Below are positions 51,156 to 60,112 of a DNA stretch of 64,000 bases, piece after piece; position 1 is the stretch's first letter, and every line of letters begins with the position of its first letter. Both the position numbers and the translations under genes were made by a program. Source of the stretch: Hyphomicrobiales bacterium (lineage in GTDB: Bacteria > Pseudomonadota > Alphaproteobacteria > Rhizobiales > Beijerinckiaceae); assembly GCA_027483945.1 (NCBI GenBank), contig JAIXTM010000014.1:175695-239694 (forward strand), read 5' to 3'. Under the pieces are notes generated by a model. It was given only the letters and a program-made list of their open reading frames with translations. It was not told the DNA's origin and did not search any database.

Positions 51156-51683
51156 TCAGCGGGCGGGGAAGGCCGCGCGCAGGAGGTCGAGCTGGCCCGC
51201 GATCGGGTTGGTGACCAGTTCCGGAAGGGGCGCGCGCTCGTCGCTCATCAGGGCGTCGAGGTGGCGGATGCGGGCCTGGAGCCGGCCCGACTGCTCGATC
51301 AGGTCCCGCAGCTTCTCCGGCAGCATCTCGATCGCCTGCGGGTTGGAGACGGTCTCGCTGCCGTTGATGCGGATGCGGTGCCGGTCGCCCTGCGCCTGGT
51401 CCGGCGACAATTCGCCCTCGGCCACGGCGCGCTGGAGGAGCAGCCACGAGGCGAGCTGCATCAGGCGGGTCGTCAGGCGCATGCTCTCGGTGGCGTAGCT
51501 GAGGGCGCCCATGCGGGGCAGCGCGCGGGCTTCGTCCCGGCCCGGACCGTCCAGATAGGCCGCCGTCTCCTCCACCAGGGCCATGCCCTCGCGGAACAGC
51601 GAGCGGAACGCGTCCGACGACACGAAGCGCTTGGCGAACGGGATGGCGATGTCGGCATCCATGGCGGTGGCAAGGTCGGTCAT
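51156..51683 (-). CDS. DUF1465 family protein
   Basis: A 175-residue, mostly helical cytoplasmic protein. The core EGMALVEETAAYLDGPGRDEARALP and LTTRLMQLASWLLLQRAVAEGELS match the DUF1465 proteins of alphaproteobacteria, usually found next to rpmE as here. No catalytic motif is seen. ATG 51683 is preferred; the longer frame to 51797 adds unrelated sequence. It converges on rpmE. Function unknown. Confidence 0.85.
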   Translation of the reverse strand: MTDLATAMDADIAIPFAKRFVSSDAFRSLFREGMALVEETAAYLDGPGRDEARALPRMGALSYATESMRLTTRLMQLASWLLLQRAVAEGELSPDQAQGDRHRIRINGSETVSNPQAIEMLPEKLRDLIEQSGRLQARIRHLDALMSDERAPLPELVTNPIAGQLDLLRAAFPAR

Positions 51684-51828
51684 GCTGTCCTTAATCTCCC
51701 CGGCTTGATCGCTGTTCCGTCCGGAGACGGTGCGGCGATGATCGAAGCCGACGTCGCAAGGATAGCGCCACGGCGCCGCGAGGCGACCGCTCATCATTCG
51801 TTAACCTTAACGCTGTGGACAAGTGACG

Positions 51829-51853
51829 AAAAAAAGCCGCCCGGAGGCGGCTT
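51829..51853 (-). terminator. Terminator downstream of the DUF1192 gene
   Basis: On the minus strand AAGCCGCC and GGCGGCTT close a short stem-loop (51835-51853) followed by seven T. It lies 143 bases after the DUF1192 stop, leaving a long 3' region or a separate small RNA; nothing else is seen in 51684-51996 except AT-rich sequence near 51795-51815. Confidence 0.75.
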
Positions 51854-51996
51854 GTGAAAGTCATAACAGGGAGGCGTCAAACAGAGTGACAGGAGCCACT
51901 CGACATCCAGAGAACTGGATACGCCCCAGTCATAAACCGGAAAGCTTAAGAGCCGGTTAACGCTGCGGGAGGCGGAACCGGGCCGCCCTTGTCCCG

Positions 51997-52191
51997 TCAG
52001 GACTTGAAGAAGGCGGAGGCCGCGGCGCGCGAGGCTTCCTTGCGGACGCGGTCGGCCTCGAGCCGTGCGATCTCCTCCCGCAGGAGCGCCACCCGCGCGT
52101 CCAGCTCCGCGACCGAGAGCAGGGTCAGATCCTGCCCGATCTCGTGGGTCGTCTTCGGCCGGGGACGGTCGTCGTCCATGGTGAACGTCAT
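51997..52191 (-). CDS. DUF1192 family protein
   Basis: A 64-residue protein with the DUF1192 pattern: an Asp/Arg/Pro-rich head (MDDDRPRPKTTHEIGQDL), then LSVAELDARVALLREEIARLEADRVRKEASR, a short coiled coil, and the conserved AFFKS tail. AGGTGG precedes ATG 52191. Function unknown. It is divergent from trcR and upstream of the DUF1465 gene on the same strand. Confidence 0.87.
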   Translation of the reverse strand: MTFTMDDDRPRPKTTHEIGQDLTLLSVAELDARVALLREEIARLEADRVRKEASRAAASAFFKS

Positions 52192-52457
52192 GGCCTGCCA
52201 CCTCTCCTGTGTCCGCCCGGTGCCGTGCCGCGGTGACCCGCGAGTCCCGGATCGGGACAGTCTCCGCCGGCACCGATCGCGATTGCGCCAAGGGCCCGCC
52301 GGCTTTATATAGCGGACGTTCCCAGTCATCGCGATGGACGAAGAACGCTCCGGCCCGGACAGGCCGGTTCGGAGCTCAAGAACGCATATCCGCAAGCCGG
52401 CCGGCCGATGCCCCTCTGGAGTGCATCCCGGCGGCGAGACGCCAAGGAGACAAGGCC

Positions 52458-53192
52458 ATGTCGACCGGACCGCTGATGCCCAAGGCCACGGCCGTTTGGC
52501 TCGTCGAGAACACCTCGCTGACGTTCGAGCAGATCGCCGACTTCTGCAAGCTGCATCCGCTCGAGGTGAAGGGCATCGCCGACGGCGAGGTCGCGGCCGG
52601 CATCAAGGGCCAGGACCCGGTGGCGCGCGGCGAGCTCTCCCGCGAGGAACTGGACAAGGCGCAGGCCGACCCGGCGCATCGCCTCAAGCTCCTGGAGCCG
52701 AAGGTCCGCCTGCCCGATTTCGGCAAGGTGAAGAAGGGCCCGCGCTACACGCCGGTCTCGCGCCGCCAGGACCGCCCCAACGCGATCCTCTGGCTGGTGC
52801 GCAACCATCCGGAGCTGAAGGACGCCCAGATCATCCGCCTCGTCGGCACGACCAAAACGACGATTCAGCAGATCAAGGAGCGCACCCACTGGAACGCGGC
52901 GAACCTCTCGCCGATGGACCCGGTGACGCTGGGCCTGTGCTCGCAGATCGACCTCGACTTCGAGGTCGGCCGCGCCGCCAAGGACCGCCCCGCCGCCGCG
53001 CCGCAGGAAGCCGACCAGACGCTCCTGCCGGCCGAGCAGACGACCGCGCCGGCCGCGCCGGCCGCCGAGCCCTTCGGCCGCATCGAGCCACCCGTGCGCC
53101 GCGAGGAGGAGAAGATCGACGTGGATTCGGTCTTCGCCAAGCTCAAGACGCTCAAGCGTTCCGACGACCACGACGACGGTCTCGACGACTGA
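52458..53192 (+). CDS. trcR: DUF1013 / TrcR-type cell-cycle transcriptional regulator
   Basis: A 244-residue protein of the alphaproteobacterial DUF1013 family, which databases label cell-cycle transcriptional regulator TrcR. LMPKATAVWLVENTSLTFEQIADFC and NAILWLVRNHPELKDAQIIRLVG look like paired helix-turn-helix segments, with GTTKTTIQQIKERTHWN as a likely recognition helix. A Pro/Ala/Gln-rich region precedes an acidic C-terminus. AAGGAG lies 10 bases before ATG 52458. Divergent from DUF1192, convergent with the metallopeptidase gene. Confidence 0.9.
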   Translation: MSTGPLMPKATAVWLVENTSLTFEQIADFCKLHPLEVKGIADGEVAAGIKGQDPVARGELSREELDKAQADPAHRLKLLEPKVRLPDFGKVKKGPRYTPVSRRQDRPNAILWLVRNHPELKDAQIIRLVGTTKTTIQQIKERTHWNAANLSPMDPVTLGLCSQIDLDFEVGRAAKDRPAAAPQEADQTLLPAEQTTAPAAPAAEPFGRIEPPVRREEEKIDVDSVFAKLKTLKRSDDHDDGLDD

Positions 53193-53213
53193 TCGGACGC
53201 GCGGCGGCCGCTG

Positions 53214-53630
53214 TCAGCCGGCCGCCGCCTCGATCGCCTCCATGTCGTCGTCCGAGAGGCCGAAATGGTGGCCGATCTCGTGGACGAGGACGTGGGTGAC
53301 GATGTCGCCCAGCGTCTCCTCGTGCTCGGCCCAGTAATCGAGCACGGGCCGCCGGTAGATGAAGACCATGTTCGGGAACTGGCCGGTCGAGGGTGTATCC
53401 GCGCCCTGCGCCAGTCCGATGCCCCGGAACAGGCCGAGCAGGTCGAACGGGCTCTCGCATTCCATCTCGGTCATCGTCTCGTCGTCGGGGAAATCCTCGA
53501 CACGGATGACGACGCCCGCGCAAAGACGCCGGAACGCCTCGGGGAGCCTGTCATAGGCCTCCTGCGTCATCGCCTCGAATTCGGCGAGCGAAGGCGCCTG
53601 CAGGATGCGCCAGTCGTGACCCTCGCCCAT
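53214..53630 (-). CDS. Zinc metallopeptidase family protein (DUF1025 type)
   Basis: A 138-residue protein with the zinc motif HVLVHEIGHHFGLSDDDM near the C-terminus (HExxH). FIYRRPVLDYWA and a run of Asp/Glu in the middle fit the single-domain metallopeptidase family. No signal peptide, so probably cytoplasmic. ATG 53630 is used; GTG 53639 would overlap the upstream small membrane protein gene. Substrate unknown. Confidence 0.85.
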   Translation of the reverse strand: MGEGHDWRILQAPSLAEFEAMTQEAYDRLPEAFRRLCAGVVIRVEDFPDDETMTEMECESPFDLLGLFRGIGLAQGADTPSTGQFPNMVFIYRRPVLDYWAEHEETLGDIVTHVLVHEIGHHFGLSDDDMEAIEAAAG

Positions 53631-53632
53631 CG

Positions 53633-53896
53633 TCACCACCAGCGCAGGGTCTGGCCGAGCCAGTAGGTCAGCACGATGACGCCCGCAGCCGAGAGCGCGC
53701 GGCCGATGCGCCGGCCCCAGACCTCCGCCGGGTCGGTCGTGCCGCCCTCGCCCGCGCCTTCTGCATCCCGCCCCAGGAAATGGTCGGATACGCGCCGCCC
53801 CGTCCGGGCCATGGAGGACGTGCCGAGCGTCTCGCTGTCGCGGGCGACCCGCTCCAGCGCCTCCCGGGCTTCCCTCTGTCTATCGTCTTCGTTCAT
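53633..53896 (-). CDS. Small single-pass membrane protein
   Basis: An 87-residue protein. The first 60 residues are charged and polar (EDDRQREAREALERVARDSE), then GRRIGRALSAAGVIVLTYWLGQTLRWW forms one C-terminal membrane helix, i.e. a tail-anchored topology. No known family. It is 3 bases upstream of the metallopeptidase gene, so the two are probably co-transcribed; the membrane protein may recruit the peptidase. Uncertain. Confidence 0.75.
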   Translation of the reverse strand: MNEDDRQREAREALERVARDSETLGTSSMARTGRRVSDHFLGRDAEGAGEGGTTDPAEVWGRRIGRALSAAGVIVLTYWLGQTLRWW

Positions 53897-53952
53897 GGCC
53901 AGAACAAGCCAGAGGACGAGGGGGCGCGCAAGACGCCCCTGCCCGGATGGAC

Positions 53953-54921
53953 TCAATGATGGTGATGTCCGCCGCCGGCATCCCGCGAGCCCAGCGGCCG
54001 GACGCGGAACTCAACCGGCACATCGCCCGCCTTGCGGAAGCGCAGCGTGCCACGGACGGTCTCGCCGTCCTTGAGCTGGCGCTTCAGGTCCATCAGCATG
54101 AGATGCAGGCCGCCGGGCTTCAGCTCCGCCTTGCCGCCGGCCGGGACGGGAAGGCCCTCCGCCAGCTCGCGCATGCGCATGACGCCGCCCGCGTCGCTCA
54201 TCTCGTGGATCTCGACACGCCCGGCCACGTCGAAGGTCCCGCCGGTCAGCGTGTCGGCCTCGGGCGTGGCGTTGGCGATCACGGCATAGCCGCCGGCGAC
54301 CTTCGCGCCGGCGGGCGTCGCCGGGATCCAGGCCCCACCCACCGCGATCGGCGCTGCGGCCGCCGCCCCGGCAGGGGCGCCATGGCCGTGGCCGCTGCCC
54401 TCCCCCGAAACGATCCTGACGACCGGCGCCGGGCTCGCCAGCGCGTGCGGGTCCTGGCCCGGCGCCGCCACATCCGTCCAGGACACCGTGGCGCTCGCGC
54501 AGGTCTGAACGATCGGGATCGGGACGGCCCGCCCCGCCAGCGAGGCGTCGAAGCGGCCGCGGAAGACGAACTCGTCGTAATGGGCGTCGGCGAGATGGCC
54601 GCCGCGCCAGACGATCTCCCTCACGCCCTCGGTGACGGGCTTGCCCGCCACCGTGAAGGAGCCGGACAGCGCGCCCGTCCTGATCTCCAGCGTCCAGCCG
54701 GGCTTGGGCATCGGCTTCACGTCCAGAAGCCCGTCCGGGATCGAGACGGTCAGAACCTCGGTCGCCTGGCCGTCGCAGCCATGGGGAATGCGGATCACGG
54801 CCTTGTAGGAGGCGCCGGCCCTGGCCTCGCTTGTCTCGAGCGTGGCATGGGCGAAGGCGGGCGCGGCGAGGAGAAGGAATGCGGTGGCGCCGAGCGCGCC
54901 CCGCGTTTGGAAGCAGATCAT
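53953..54921 (-). CDS. Fusion of DUF1775 (YcnI-like) and PCu(A)C copper-chaperone domains
   Basis: A 322-residue exported protein. The signal peptide ends AFA-HATLE, placing His at the mature N-terminus as in copper-binding YcnI/DUF1775 proteins. The DUF1775 domain spans about residues 25-150 (PHGCDGQATEVLTVSIPDG, WRGGHLADAHYDEF). After a His/Gly linker comes a PCu(A)C domain, with ligands visible in VEIHEMSDAGGVMRM and GGLHLMLMDLK. The C-terminus ends GGGHHHH. It would bind Cu(I)/Cu(II) in the periplasm for cytochrome oxidase assembly. It is downstream of a DUF2946 gene. Confidence 0.87.
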   Translation of the reverse strand: MICFQTRGALGATAFLLLAAPAFAHATLETSEARAGASYKAVIRIPHGCDGQATEVLTVSIPDGLLDVKPMPKPGWTLEIRTGALSGSFTVAGKPVTEGVREIVWRGGHLADAHYDEFVFRGRFDASLAGRAVPIPIVQTCASATVSWTDVAAPGQDPHALASPAPVVRIVSGEGSGHGHGAPAGAAAAAPIAVGGAWIPATPAGAKVAGGYAVIANATPEADTLTGGTFDVAGRVEIHEMSDAGGVMRMRELAEGLPVPAGGKAELKPGGLHLMLMDLKRQLKDGETVRGTLRFRKAGDVPVEFRVRPLGSRDAGGGHHHH

Positions 54922-54961
54922 GGCAGGAATCCTGTTTCGGTCGGATGACGGACGACGGACG

Positions 54962-55345
54962 TCAGGCCGAAACGGGCGGTCCTCGCGGTCCTGCTGCGCC
55001 GGACGGGCGGACGGGAATAGCGGGGCTAGGGGAGGCCGTCGCCCACGGGGCCGCGGAGGCGACGCGTTCCACGGCTGCGACGGCGGGAAGCGGCGCCGGT
55101 CCGGCGGCGGACGCCGCCTGAAGGCACGCGGCCAGGCACGAGAGGCTGCCGCCATGGTCGGCCGCATCCTGCGGAACCTCGCCATGCCCGCCGGCGCCGA
55201 GGCACAGGACGCGCAGGGCATCCATCTGCGGCCCCGCCGCCAGCCCCGCCTTCGTCGCGAGCAGCATGCCCTGCAGGCCGAGCGTCACCATCACCGCGAA
55301 GGCGATGACGGTGCGAAGGACAGGCAAGCGGGCCGGGCGGATCAT
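54962..55345 (-). CDS. DUF2946-like protein, copper-associated
   Basis: A 127-residue protein. RTVIAFAVMVTLGLQGMLLATKAG is an N-terminal membrane segment. The middle has Cys residues in VLCLGAGGHGEV and SLSCLAACLQ, compatible with metal binding, and the tail is Pro/Ala-rich. It is 40 bases upstream of the DUF1775-PCu(A)C gene, a combination known from copper loci. I assign DUF2946 from layout and context, with moderate confidence. Confidence 0.65.
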   Translation of the reverse strand: MIRPARLPVLRTVIAFAVMVTLGLQGMLLATKAGLAAGPQMDALRVLCLGAGGHGEVPQDAADHGGSLSCLAACLQAASAAGPAPLPAVAAVERVASAAPWATASPSPAIPVRPSGAAGPRGPPVSA

Positions 55346-55474
55346 GCCGCCTGGGCTAGACCGGAGCGGAACGCGGGTCAATGGATCGAAAGCGCGCGGG
55401 GACCGAAGCCGCCCGCCGCGGGGAACAATCGTCTCCGCCGCCGCGTTCGACGCGTGGCTGAAAAAGGAGCCCCC

Positions 55475-55741
55475 ATGCTGAAAGCGACCCTTGTCGCGGC
55501 TGCCCTGGCCGCCGCCTCCCTCGCCCTTCCCACCGCCGCCAGCGCCGCGCCGCTTTCGGCCGCCGCCGGCCTCGCCACGGACATCCAGACGCCCGTCGAG
55601 CGCGCCTGGCACCGCTCCTGGCACCGCCCGGGCCCGCGCTGGCGCCGGGGTCCGGCCCGCTGCCGCATCGTCAGCGAACGCCGCGTGCGCCCGAGCGGCC
55701 GCGTCGTGATCGTGCGCCGCGAGGTCTGCCGCCGCTGGTGA
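55475..55741 (+). CDS. Small secreted Arg/Trp-rich protein
   Basis: An 88-residue protein with a clean signal peptide (residues 1-24, ending ASAAP). A short mature part follows, rich in Arg, Trp and His ([21 protein letters not shown]), with two Cys. AAGGAG precedes ATG 55475. A strong terminator follows. I recognise no family. It could bind the outer membrane or metal; this is not shown. Confidence 0.7.
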   Translation: MLKATLVAAALAAASLALPTAASAAPLSAAAGLATDIQTPVERAWHRSWHRPGPRWRRGPARCRIVSERRVRPSGRVVIVRREVCRRW

Positions 55742-55768
55742 CGGCCTGAAGGCGTCACCCCGAACGAG

Positions 55769-55798
55769 AAAGGCCGGCCCGTGGGGCCGGCCTTTTTC
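55769..55798 (+). terminator. Terminator after the small secreted protein gene
   Basis: AAAGGCCGGCCC (55769-55780), loop GTG, GGGCCGGCCTTT (55784-55795), then T. It also faces the leuC 3' end from the other strand. Confidence 0.88.
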
Positions 55799-55817
55799 TT
55801 GAGTTCGGCCTCAGCGA

Positions 55818-57221
55818 TCAGCCGAAGGTGCGGATGTCGACGAAGCGGCCGGCGATCGCCGCCGCCGCCGCCATGGCAGGCGAGACGAGGTGCGTGCGGC
55901 CCTTGAAGCCCTGCCGGCCCTCGAAATTGCGGTTCGAGGTCGAGGCGCAACGCTCCTCGGGGCGCAGCTTGTCCGGGTTCATGGCCAGGCACATGGAGCA
56001 GCCCGGCTCGCGCCAGTCGAAGCCGGCGGCCTTGAAGATCACGTCGAGACCCTCGGCCTCCGCCTGCATCTTCACCACGCCCGAGCCCGGCACGATCATG
56101 GCGTTGACCGCCTCATGCACTTTCCGGCCCTCCACCACCCTGGCGACGGCCCGCAGGTCCTCGATCCGCCCGTTGGTGCACGAGCCGATGAAGACGCGGT
56201 CCAGCGTGATGTCGGTGATCTTCTGGCCCGGCGTCAGGCCCATATATTGCAGCGCCCGGCGCTTGGAGATGCGCTTGTTCTCGTCCTCGATCAGTTCCGG
56301 GTCGGGAACCGTGCCCAGCACGGAGGCGACGTCCTCGGGGCTGGTGCCCCAGGTCACGATGGGCGGCAGGTCGGCGGCATTGAGCCGGACCTCGGCATCG
56401 AAATGGGCGCCCTCGTCCGAACGCAGCGCTTCCCAGTAGCGCAGCGCCCGCTCCCAGGCCTCGCCCTTGGGCGCGCGCGGCCGGTCCTTGAGATAGGCGA
56501 AGGTCTTCTCGTCCGGCGCGATCATGCCGGCGCGGGCGCCGCCCTCGATCGACATGTTGCAGACCGTCATCCGGCCTTCCATCGACAGGGCGCGGATGGC
56601 CTCGCCGGCATATTCGATCACGTAGCCCGTGCCGCCGGCGGTGCCGATCTCGCCGATGATGGCCAGGATGATGTCCTTGGCGGTGACGCCGGCGGGCAAT
56701 TGCCCGTCGACGCTGACCCGCATGTTCTTGGCCTTCTTCTGGATCAGCGTCTGGGTGGCGAGCACATGCTCCACCTCGGACGTGCCGATGCCGTGGGCAA
56801 GCGCGCCGAAGGCGCCGTGGGTCGAGGTATGGCTGTCGCCGCACACGATCGTGGTGCCCGGCAGGGTGAAGCCCTGCTCCGGCCCGATGATGTGGACGAT
56901 GCCCTGGCGCACGTCGAACTCGTTGAAATATTCGATGCCGAAATCCTTGGCGTTCTCGGCAAGGACGGCGATCTGCTCGGCGCTCTCCGGATCGGGATTG
57001 GGCAGCGAGCGGTCGGAGGTGGGCACGTTGTGGTCGACGACCGCGAGCGTCTTCTCCGGCTGGCGCACCTTGCGCCCGGTATTGCGCAGGCCCTCGAAGG
57101 CCTGCGGGCTCGTCACCTCGTGGACCAGGTGGCGATCGATATAGAGCAGGGCGGTGCCGTCGGGCTGGATATCGACGACGTGGTCGTCCCAGATCTTGTC
57201 GTAGAGGGTGCGCGGGGCCAT
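55818..57221 (-). CDS. leuC: 3-isopropylmalate dehydratase large subunit
   Basis: An Fe-S aconitase-family enzyme that isomerises 2- to 3-isopropylmalate in leucine biosynthesis, paired with LeuD. The 467-residue protein has [23 protein letters not shown], the Cys ligand in [12 protein letters not shown], and the [10 protein letters not shown] pair. Length is normal. ATG 57221 gives [15 protein letters not shown]. leuD is not adjacent in this window. Confidence 0.96.
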   Translation of the reverse strand: MAPRTLYDKIWDDHVVDIQPDGTALLYIDRHLVHEVTSPQAFEGLRNTGRKVRQPEKTLAVVDHNVPTSDRSLPNPDPESAEQIAVLAENAKDFGIEYFNEFDVRQGIVHIIGPEQGFTLPGTTIVCGDSHTSTHGAFGALAHGIGTSEVEHVLATQTLIQKKAKNMRVSVDGQLPAGVTAKDIILAIIGEIGTAGGTGYVIEYAGEAIRALSMEGRMTVCNMSIEGGARAGMIAPDEKTFAYLKDRPRAPKGEAWERALRYWEALRSDEGAHFDAEVRLNAADLPPIVTWGTSPEDVASVLGTVPDPELIEDENKRISKRRALQYMGLTPGQKITDITLDRVFIGSCTNGRIEDLRAVARVVEGRKVHEAVNAMIVPGSGVVKMQAEAEGLDVIFKAAGFDWREPGCSMCLAMNPDKLRPEERCASTSNRNFEGRQGFKGRTHLVSPAMAAAAAIAGRFVDIRTFG

Positions 57222-57311
57222 GGGCTTGGTCTTTCTGAGCGGGGCGCTGCCATTGTGGCGCGCCGGACAGGGAAGGCGATGGGCTGGAGCCGGAATCAGA
57301 CCGGCCGGTCT

Positions 57312-57437
57312 TCAGCGAAGCCCGCCGATGGCGCAGGCCGTGAACCGGCCGAAGAAGCGCGAGGGCAGGCGCGTGTGATCGTCCAAGACGACCGGACGCA
57401 CGCTGGCCAGACGCTTCCTGTCCCTGATGAGTGCCAT
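57312..57437 (-). CDS. Possible 41-residue ORF upstream of leuC
   Basis: ATG at 57437 is preceded by GAGG, and the frame reads MALIRDRKRLASVRPVVLDD onward for 41 codons to a TGA at 57312. The remainder of the 342-base gap 57222-57563 holds the rplS terminator at 57512-57538. The peptide is basic, with no leader-type run of leucines, so attenuation is not supported. Could be chance. Confidence 0.3.
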   Translation of the reverse strand: MALIRDRKRLASVRPVVLDDHTRLPSRFFGRFTACAIGGLR

Positions 57438-57511
57438 GGAGCCTCAGATACCAAATCGGCGCCGCCGCGACAACGCGTTGCGCTGGCCGTTCCGATCAAC
57501 CTGCCGATAGC

Positions 57512-57538
57512 GAAAAGGCCGCCCGGGGGCGGCCTTCT
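57512..57538 (-). terminator. Terminator of the rpsP-rplS block
   Basis: On the minus strand AAGGCCGCC and GGCGGCCTT form a stem-loop followed by a short T run, 26 bases after the rplS end. The hairpin closes the translation-gene block before leuC. Confidence 0.75.
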
Positions 57539-57563
57539 GCAATCTGTCGTGCGGGCGCCAACC

Positions 57564-57950
57564 TTACTCGGCGGCCTGCTGCGTGTCGCCGCCCTGGCGG
57601 TCGTTGCGCTCGGCGATGCGGGCCGACTTGCCGCGGCGATCGCGCAGGTAATAGAGCTTGGCGCGGCGGACCTTGCCGCGGCGGACAACCTTGATGGAGT
57701 CCACGTTCGGCGAGTAGAGCGGGAACACGCGCTCGACGCCCTCGCCATAGGAAATCTTGCGGACGGTGAAGCTCTCGTTGAGGCCGCCGCCGTCACGGGC
57801 GATGCAGACGCCCTCATAGGCCTGGATACGGGCGCGCTCGCCCTCCTTGACCTTCACGTTGACGATGAGCGTGTCGCCGGGCTGGAAGTCCGGGATCGTC
57901 TTGCCGAGCTTGGCAACCTGCTCTTGCTCGAGCTGCTGGATGATGTTCAT
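57564..57950 (-). CDS. rplS: Ribosomal protein bL19
   Basis: A 128-residue large-subunit protein. [47 protein letters not shown] and [24 protein letters not shown] are the family blocks. The ATG at 57950 is the family start. It lies 122 bases downstream of trmD, the usual rpsP-rimM-trmD-rplS order, with an HAD gene added here. Confidence 0.96.
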   Translation of the reverse strand: MNIIQQLEQEQVAKLGKTIPDFQPGDTLIVNVKVKEGERARIQAYEGVCIARDGGGLNESFTVRKISYGEGVERVFPLYSPNVDSIKVVRRGKVRRAKLYYLRDRRGKSARIAERNDRQGGDTQQAAE

Positions 57951-58072
57951 CGGTCTAACTCCTGCCGGGCGCATCCGGTCATGCCGGAGCGAGCGTTTCG
58001 GCGCGCTGTTTTGAATTGCGCGGGGCTATACACGAGCTTCCGCCGCTTGTCGATGGCGGCGGCGCCTGAAAA

Positions 58073-58807
58073 TCAGGCGTCTTCCGTCGGGTGGATCGGC
58101 CAGTCGCGGTCGCGGAACGGGTTGCCGCGCCCGGTCAGGAGGTCCGGCCGGCGCTCGGCCGTGATGCGCTCCGCCTCCGCCCGGCGCCAGGCGGCGATGG
58201 CCTTGTGGTCGCCGGACAGGAGCACGTCCGGGATCGCCCGTCCCTCCCAGTCCCGCGGCCGCGTGTAGTGCGGATATTCTAGGAGCCCGCCCTCGAAGCT
58301 CTCCTCGGTCCCGGACGCGTCCTTGCCCATGACGCCGGGGATCAGCCGCACGCAGGCATCGATCAGGGCCATGGCGGGGATCTCCCCGCCGGAGAGCACG
58401 TAGTCGCCGATGGAGACCTCCTCCAGCGCCCGCGCCGCGATGACCCGCTCGTCCACGCCCTCGAACCGGCCGCAGACGACGACGACGCCGTCGCCCGCCG
58501 CGAAGTCGCGCACCCGCGCCTGGGTCAGCGGGCGCCCGCGCGGCGACATGAGGAGCCGGGGCCGCTGGTCGCCGGCCGGGATCGCGGCATCGAGCGCCGC
58601 GGCCAGCACGTCGCAGCGCATCACCATGCCCGGCCCGCCGCCGGCGGGCGTGTCGTCCACCGAGCGATGGCGGCCGAGCCCGTGGTCGCGGATCTGCCGC
58701 GCCTCCAGCGACCAGAGGCCGCGCGAAAGCCCCTCCCCCGCCAGCGACGCGCCCAGCGGACCGGGGAACATGTCGGGATAGAGAGTGAGGATCGTCGCGC
58801 GCCACAT
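58073..58807 (-). CDS. trmD: tRNA (guanine-37-N1)-methyltransferase
   Basis: Methylates G37 next to the anticodon, using S-adenosylmethionine. The 244-residue protein has [38 protein letters not shown], the trefoil-knot SAM site [16 protein letters not shown] with [15 protein letters not shown], and [14 protein letters not shown] segment [16 protein letters not shown]. Length is normal. ATG 58807 lies 5 bases after the HAD gene end. Confidence 0.96.
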   Translation of the reverse strand: MWRATILTLYPDMFPGPLGASLAGEGLSRGLWSLEARQIRDHGLGRHRSVDDTPAGGGPGMVMRCDVLAAALDAAIPAGDQRPRLLMSPRGRPLTQARVRDFAAGDGVVVVCGRFEGVDERVIAARALEEVSIGDYVLSGGEIPAMALIDACVRLIPGVMGKDASGTEESFEGGLLEYPHYTRPRDWEGRAIPDVLLSGDHKAIAAWRRAEAERITAERRPDLLTGRGNPFRDRDWPIHPTEDA

Positions 58808-58811
58808 GGCG

Positions 58812-59495
58812 TCAGGCCGCCGCGCTGCGCAGGAGCCCCGCGACCGGCGGCTCGCTGAAGTCGCGCACGCAGGCCTTCAGGTTCGGAAAGTCGGAAAAGC
58901 CCGCCGCGTCGGCGACGGAGGTGAGGATCGCGATCGCGTCCATGCCCGCGCGCCGCGCCGCCTCCACCCCGAGCGGGGCGTCCTCGAAGACGAGGCAGTC
59001 GGCGGGGGCGACGCCCATCGCCTCGGCGGCGGCGAGGAACAGGTCCGGATGCGGCTTGCCGCGATAGCCCATGGCGGGAGACACGACGGTGACGAACCGC
59101 TCGCGCAGGCCGAGCGTGTCGAGCACGATGGCGACGTTGCCGGGCGGGGCGGCGGTCGCGACCGCCATCGGCACGCCGGCCCGGTCGGCGTCGGCCATCA
59201 GCGCCTCCAGCCCGGCCAGGGCGGCGACCTTGGGTCCGTAGACCTCGCGGTAGACCAGCTCCTTCTCCTCGGCCATGGCCTCGATCTCGTCCGGCGTCAG
59301 ATGCGGCATCAGCTCGACAATGATCTCCGGGTTGGTGCGCCCGGCGGTCCGGCCGAAGAAGCTCGGTTTGTCGAAGGCCAGCCCGTGGCGGCCATGCCAG
59401 ACCTCCCACGCATCGTCATGGAAGCGCATGTTGTCGACGATGGTTCCGTCCATATCGAAGATGAGGCCCTTCGGCATGGCGACGGCGCTGGTCAT
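58812..59495 (-). CDS. HAD-superfamily phosphatase or phosphoglucomutase-like protein
   Basis: A 227-residue HAD protein. Motif I is [12 protein letters not shown] with the nucleophile Asp and acid Asp. Motif II is in [14 protein letters not shown] (Thr). Lys in [11 protein letters not shown] and motif IV in [18 protein letters not shown] complete the site. It resembles beta-phosphoglucomutase and phosphoglycolate phosphatases. The substrate is not known. ATG 59495 overlaps the rimM stop (ATGA), so it is coupled to rimM; it is an extra gene in the rpsP-rplS block. Confidence 0.9.
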   Translation of the reverse strand: MTSAVAMPKGLIFDMDGTIVDNMRFHDDAWEVWHGRHGLAFDKPSFFGRTAGRTNPEIIVELMPHLTPDEIEAMAEEKELVYREVYGPKVAALAGLEALMADADRAGVPMAVATAAPPGNVAIVLDTLGLRERFVTVVSPAMGYRGKPHPDLFLAAAEAMGVAPADCLVFEDAPLGVEAARRAGMDAIAILTSVADAAGFSDFPNLKACVRDFSEPPVAGLLRSAAA

Positions 59496-60061
59496 GATCT
59501 GTCCCTGGGGCTGCGGCCGCGGCCCGACGGGGGCCCTGGCTCGGACGGGGCGAGCAGGCCCGCGTCGGAAAGGATGACCCGGCCGGCGGCGATGTCGACC
59601 TCCGGCACGAACGGGTCGCGGAACGGCACGAGCGCGGTGGGGCCACGCGGGGGCCTGATCTCCAGGATATCGCCGGCCCCGAAATTCTGGACGCTGACGA
59701 TCGTGCCGAGCGCAGCGCCGTCCGTGCCGACGACGGCAAGGCCGATGAGATCGGCCTGGAGGAATTCGTCCTCGTCCTCCGGCGCGGGCAGGCGGCTGCG
59801 CGGCACGGACAGCGTGACGCGGTTCAGCGCCTCGGCCTGGTCGCGGCGCGTGACGCCGCGGACCCGGACGATCAGCATGTCGGTGGTGCCCGGCACGGGC
59901 CGGGCCGCCTCGATCGTGTAGGCCTGCCCGTTGGAGCCGGTCAGCGGATTGTAGTCCGCGACCGCCTCCGGATCGGCCGTATGGGATTTCAGGCGCAGTT
60001 CGCCCCTCAGTCCGACCGCGCGGCCGAACTCGGCGACGAGAACGAGCTTGTCCTCTTCCAT
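59492..60061 (-). CDS. rimM: Ribosome maturation factor RimM
   Basis: Helps 16S rRNA 3' domain processing and S19 binding. The 189-residue protein begins VLVAEFGRAVGLRGELRLKSHT, contains the first beta-barrel, and has the PRC-like C-terminal domain around FLQADLIGLAVVGTDGAALG and LVPFRDPFVPEVDIAAGRV. The C-terminal tail is Pro/Arg-rich and extends past the usual end. It lies 51 bases after rpsP. Confidence 0.94.
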   Translation of the reverse strand: MEEDKLVLVAEFGRAVGLRGELRLKSHTADPEAVADYNPLTGSNGQAYTIEAARPVPGTTDMLIVRVRGVTRRDQAEALNRVTLSVPRSRLPAPEDEDEFLQADLIGLAVVGTDGAALGTIVSVQNFGAGDILEIRPPRGPTALVPFRDPFVPEVDIAAGRVILSDAGLLAPSEPGPPSGRGRSPRDRS

Positions 60062-60112
60062 GCGCCCGCCCCGAAGGCGCCGCCCGCGCGAGGCGGGCGG
60101 CCCGCGAGCCGC

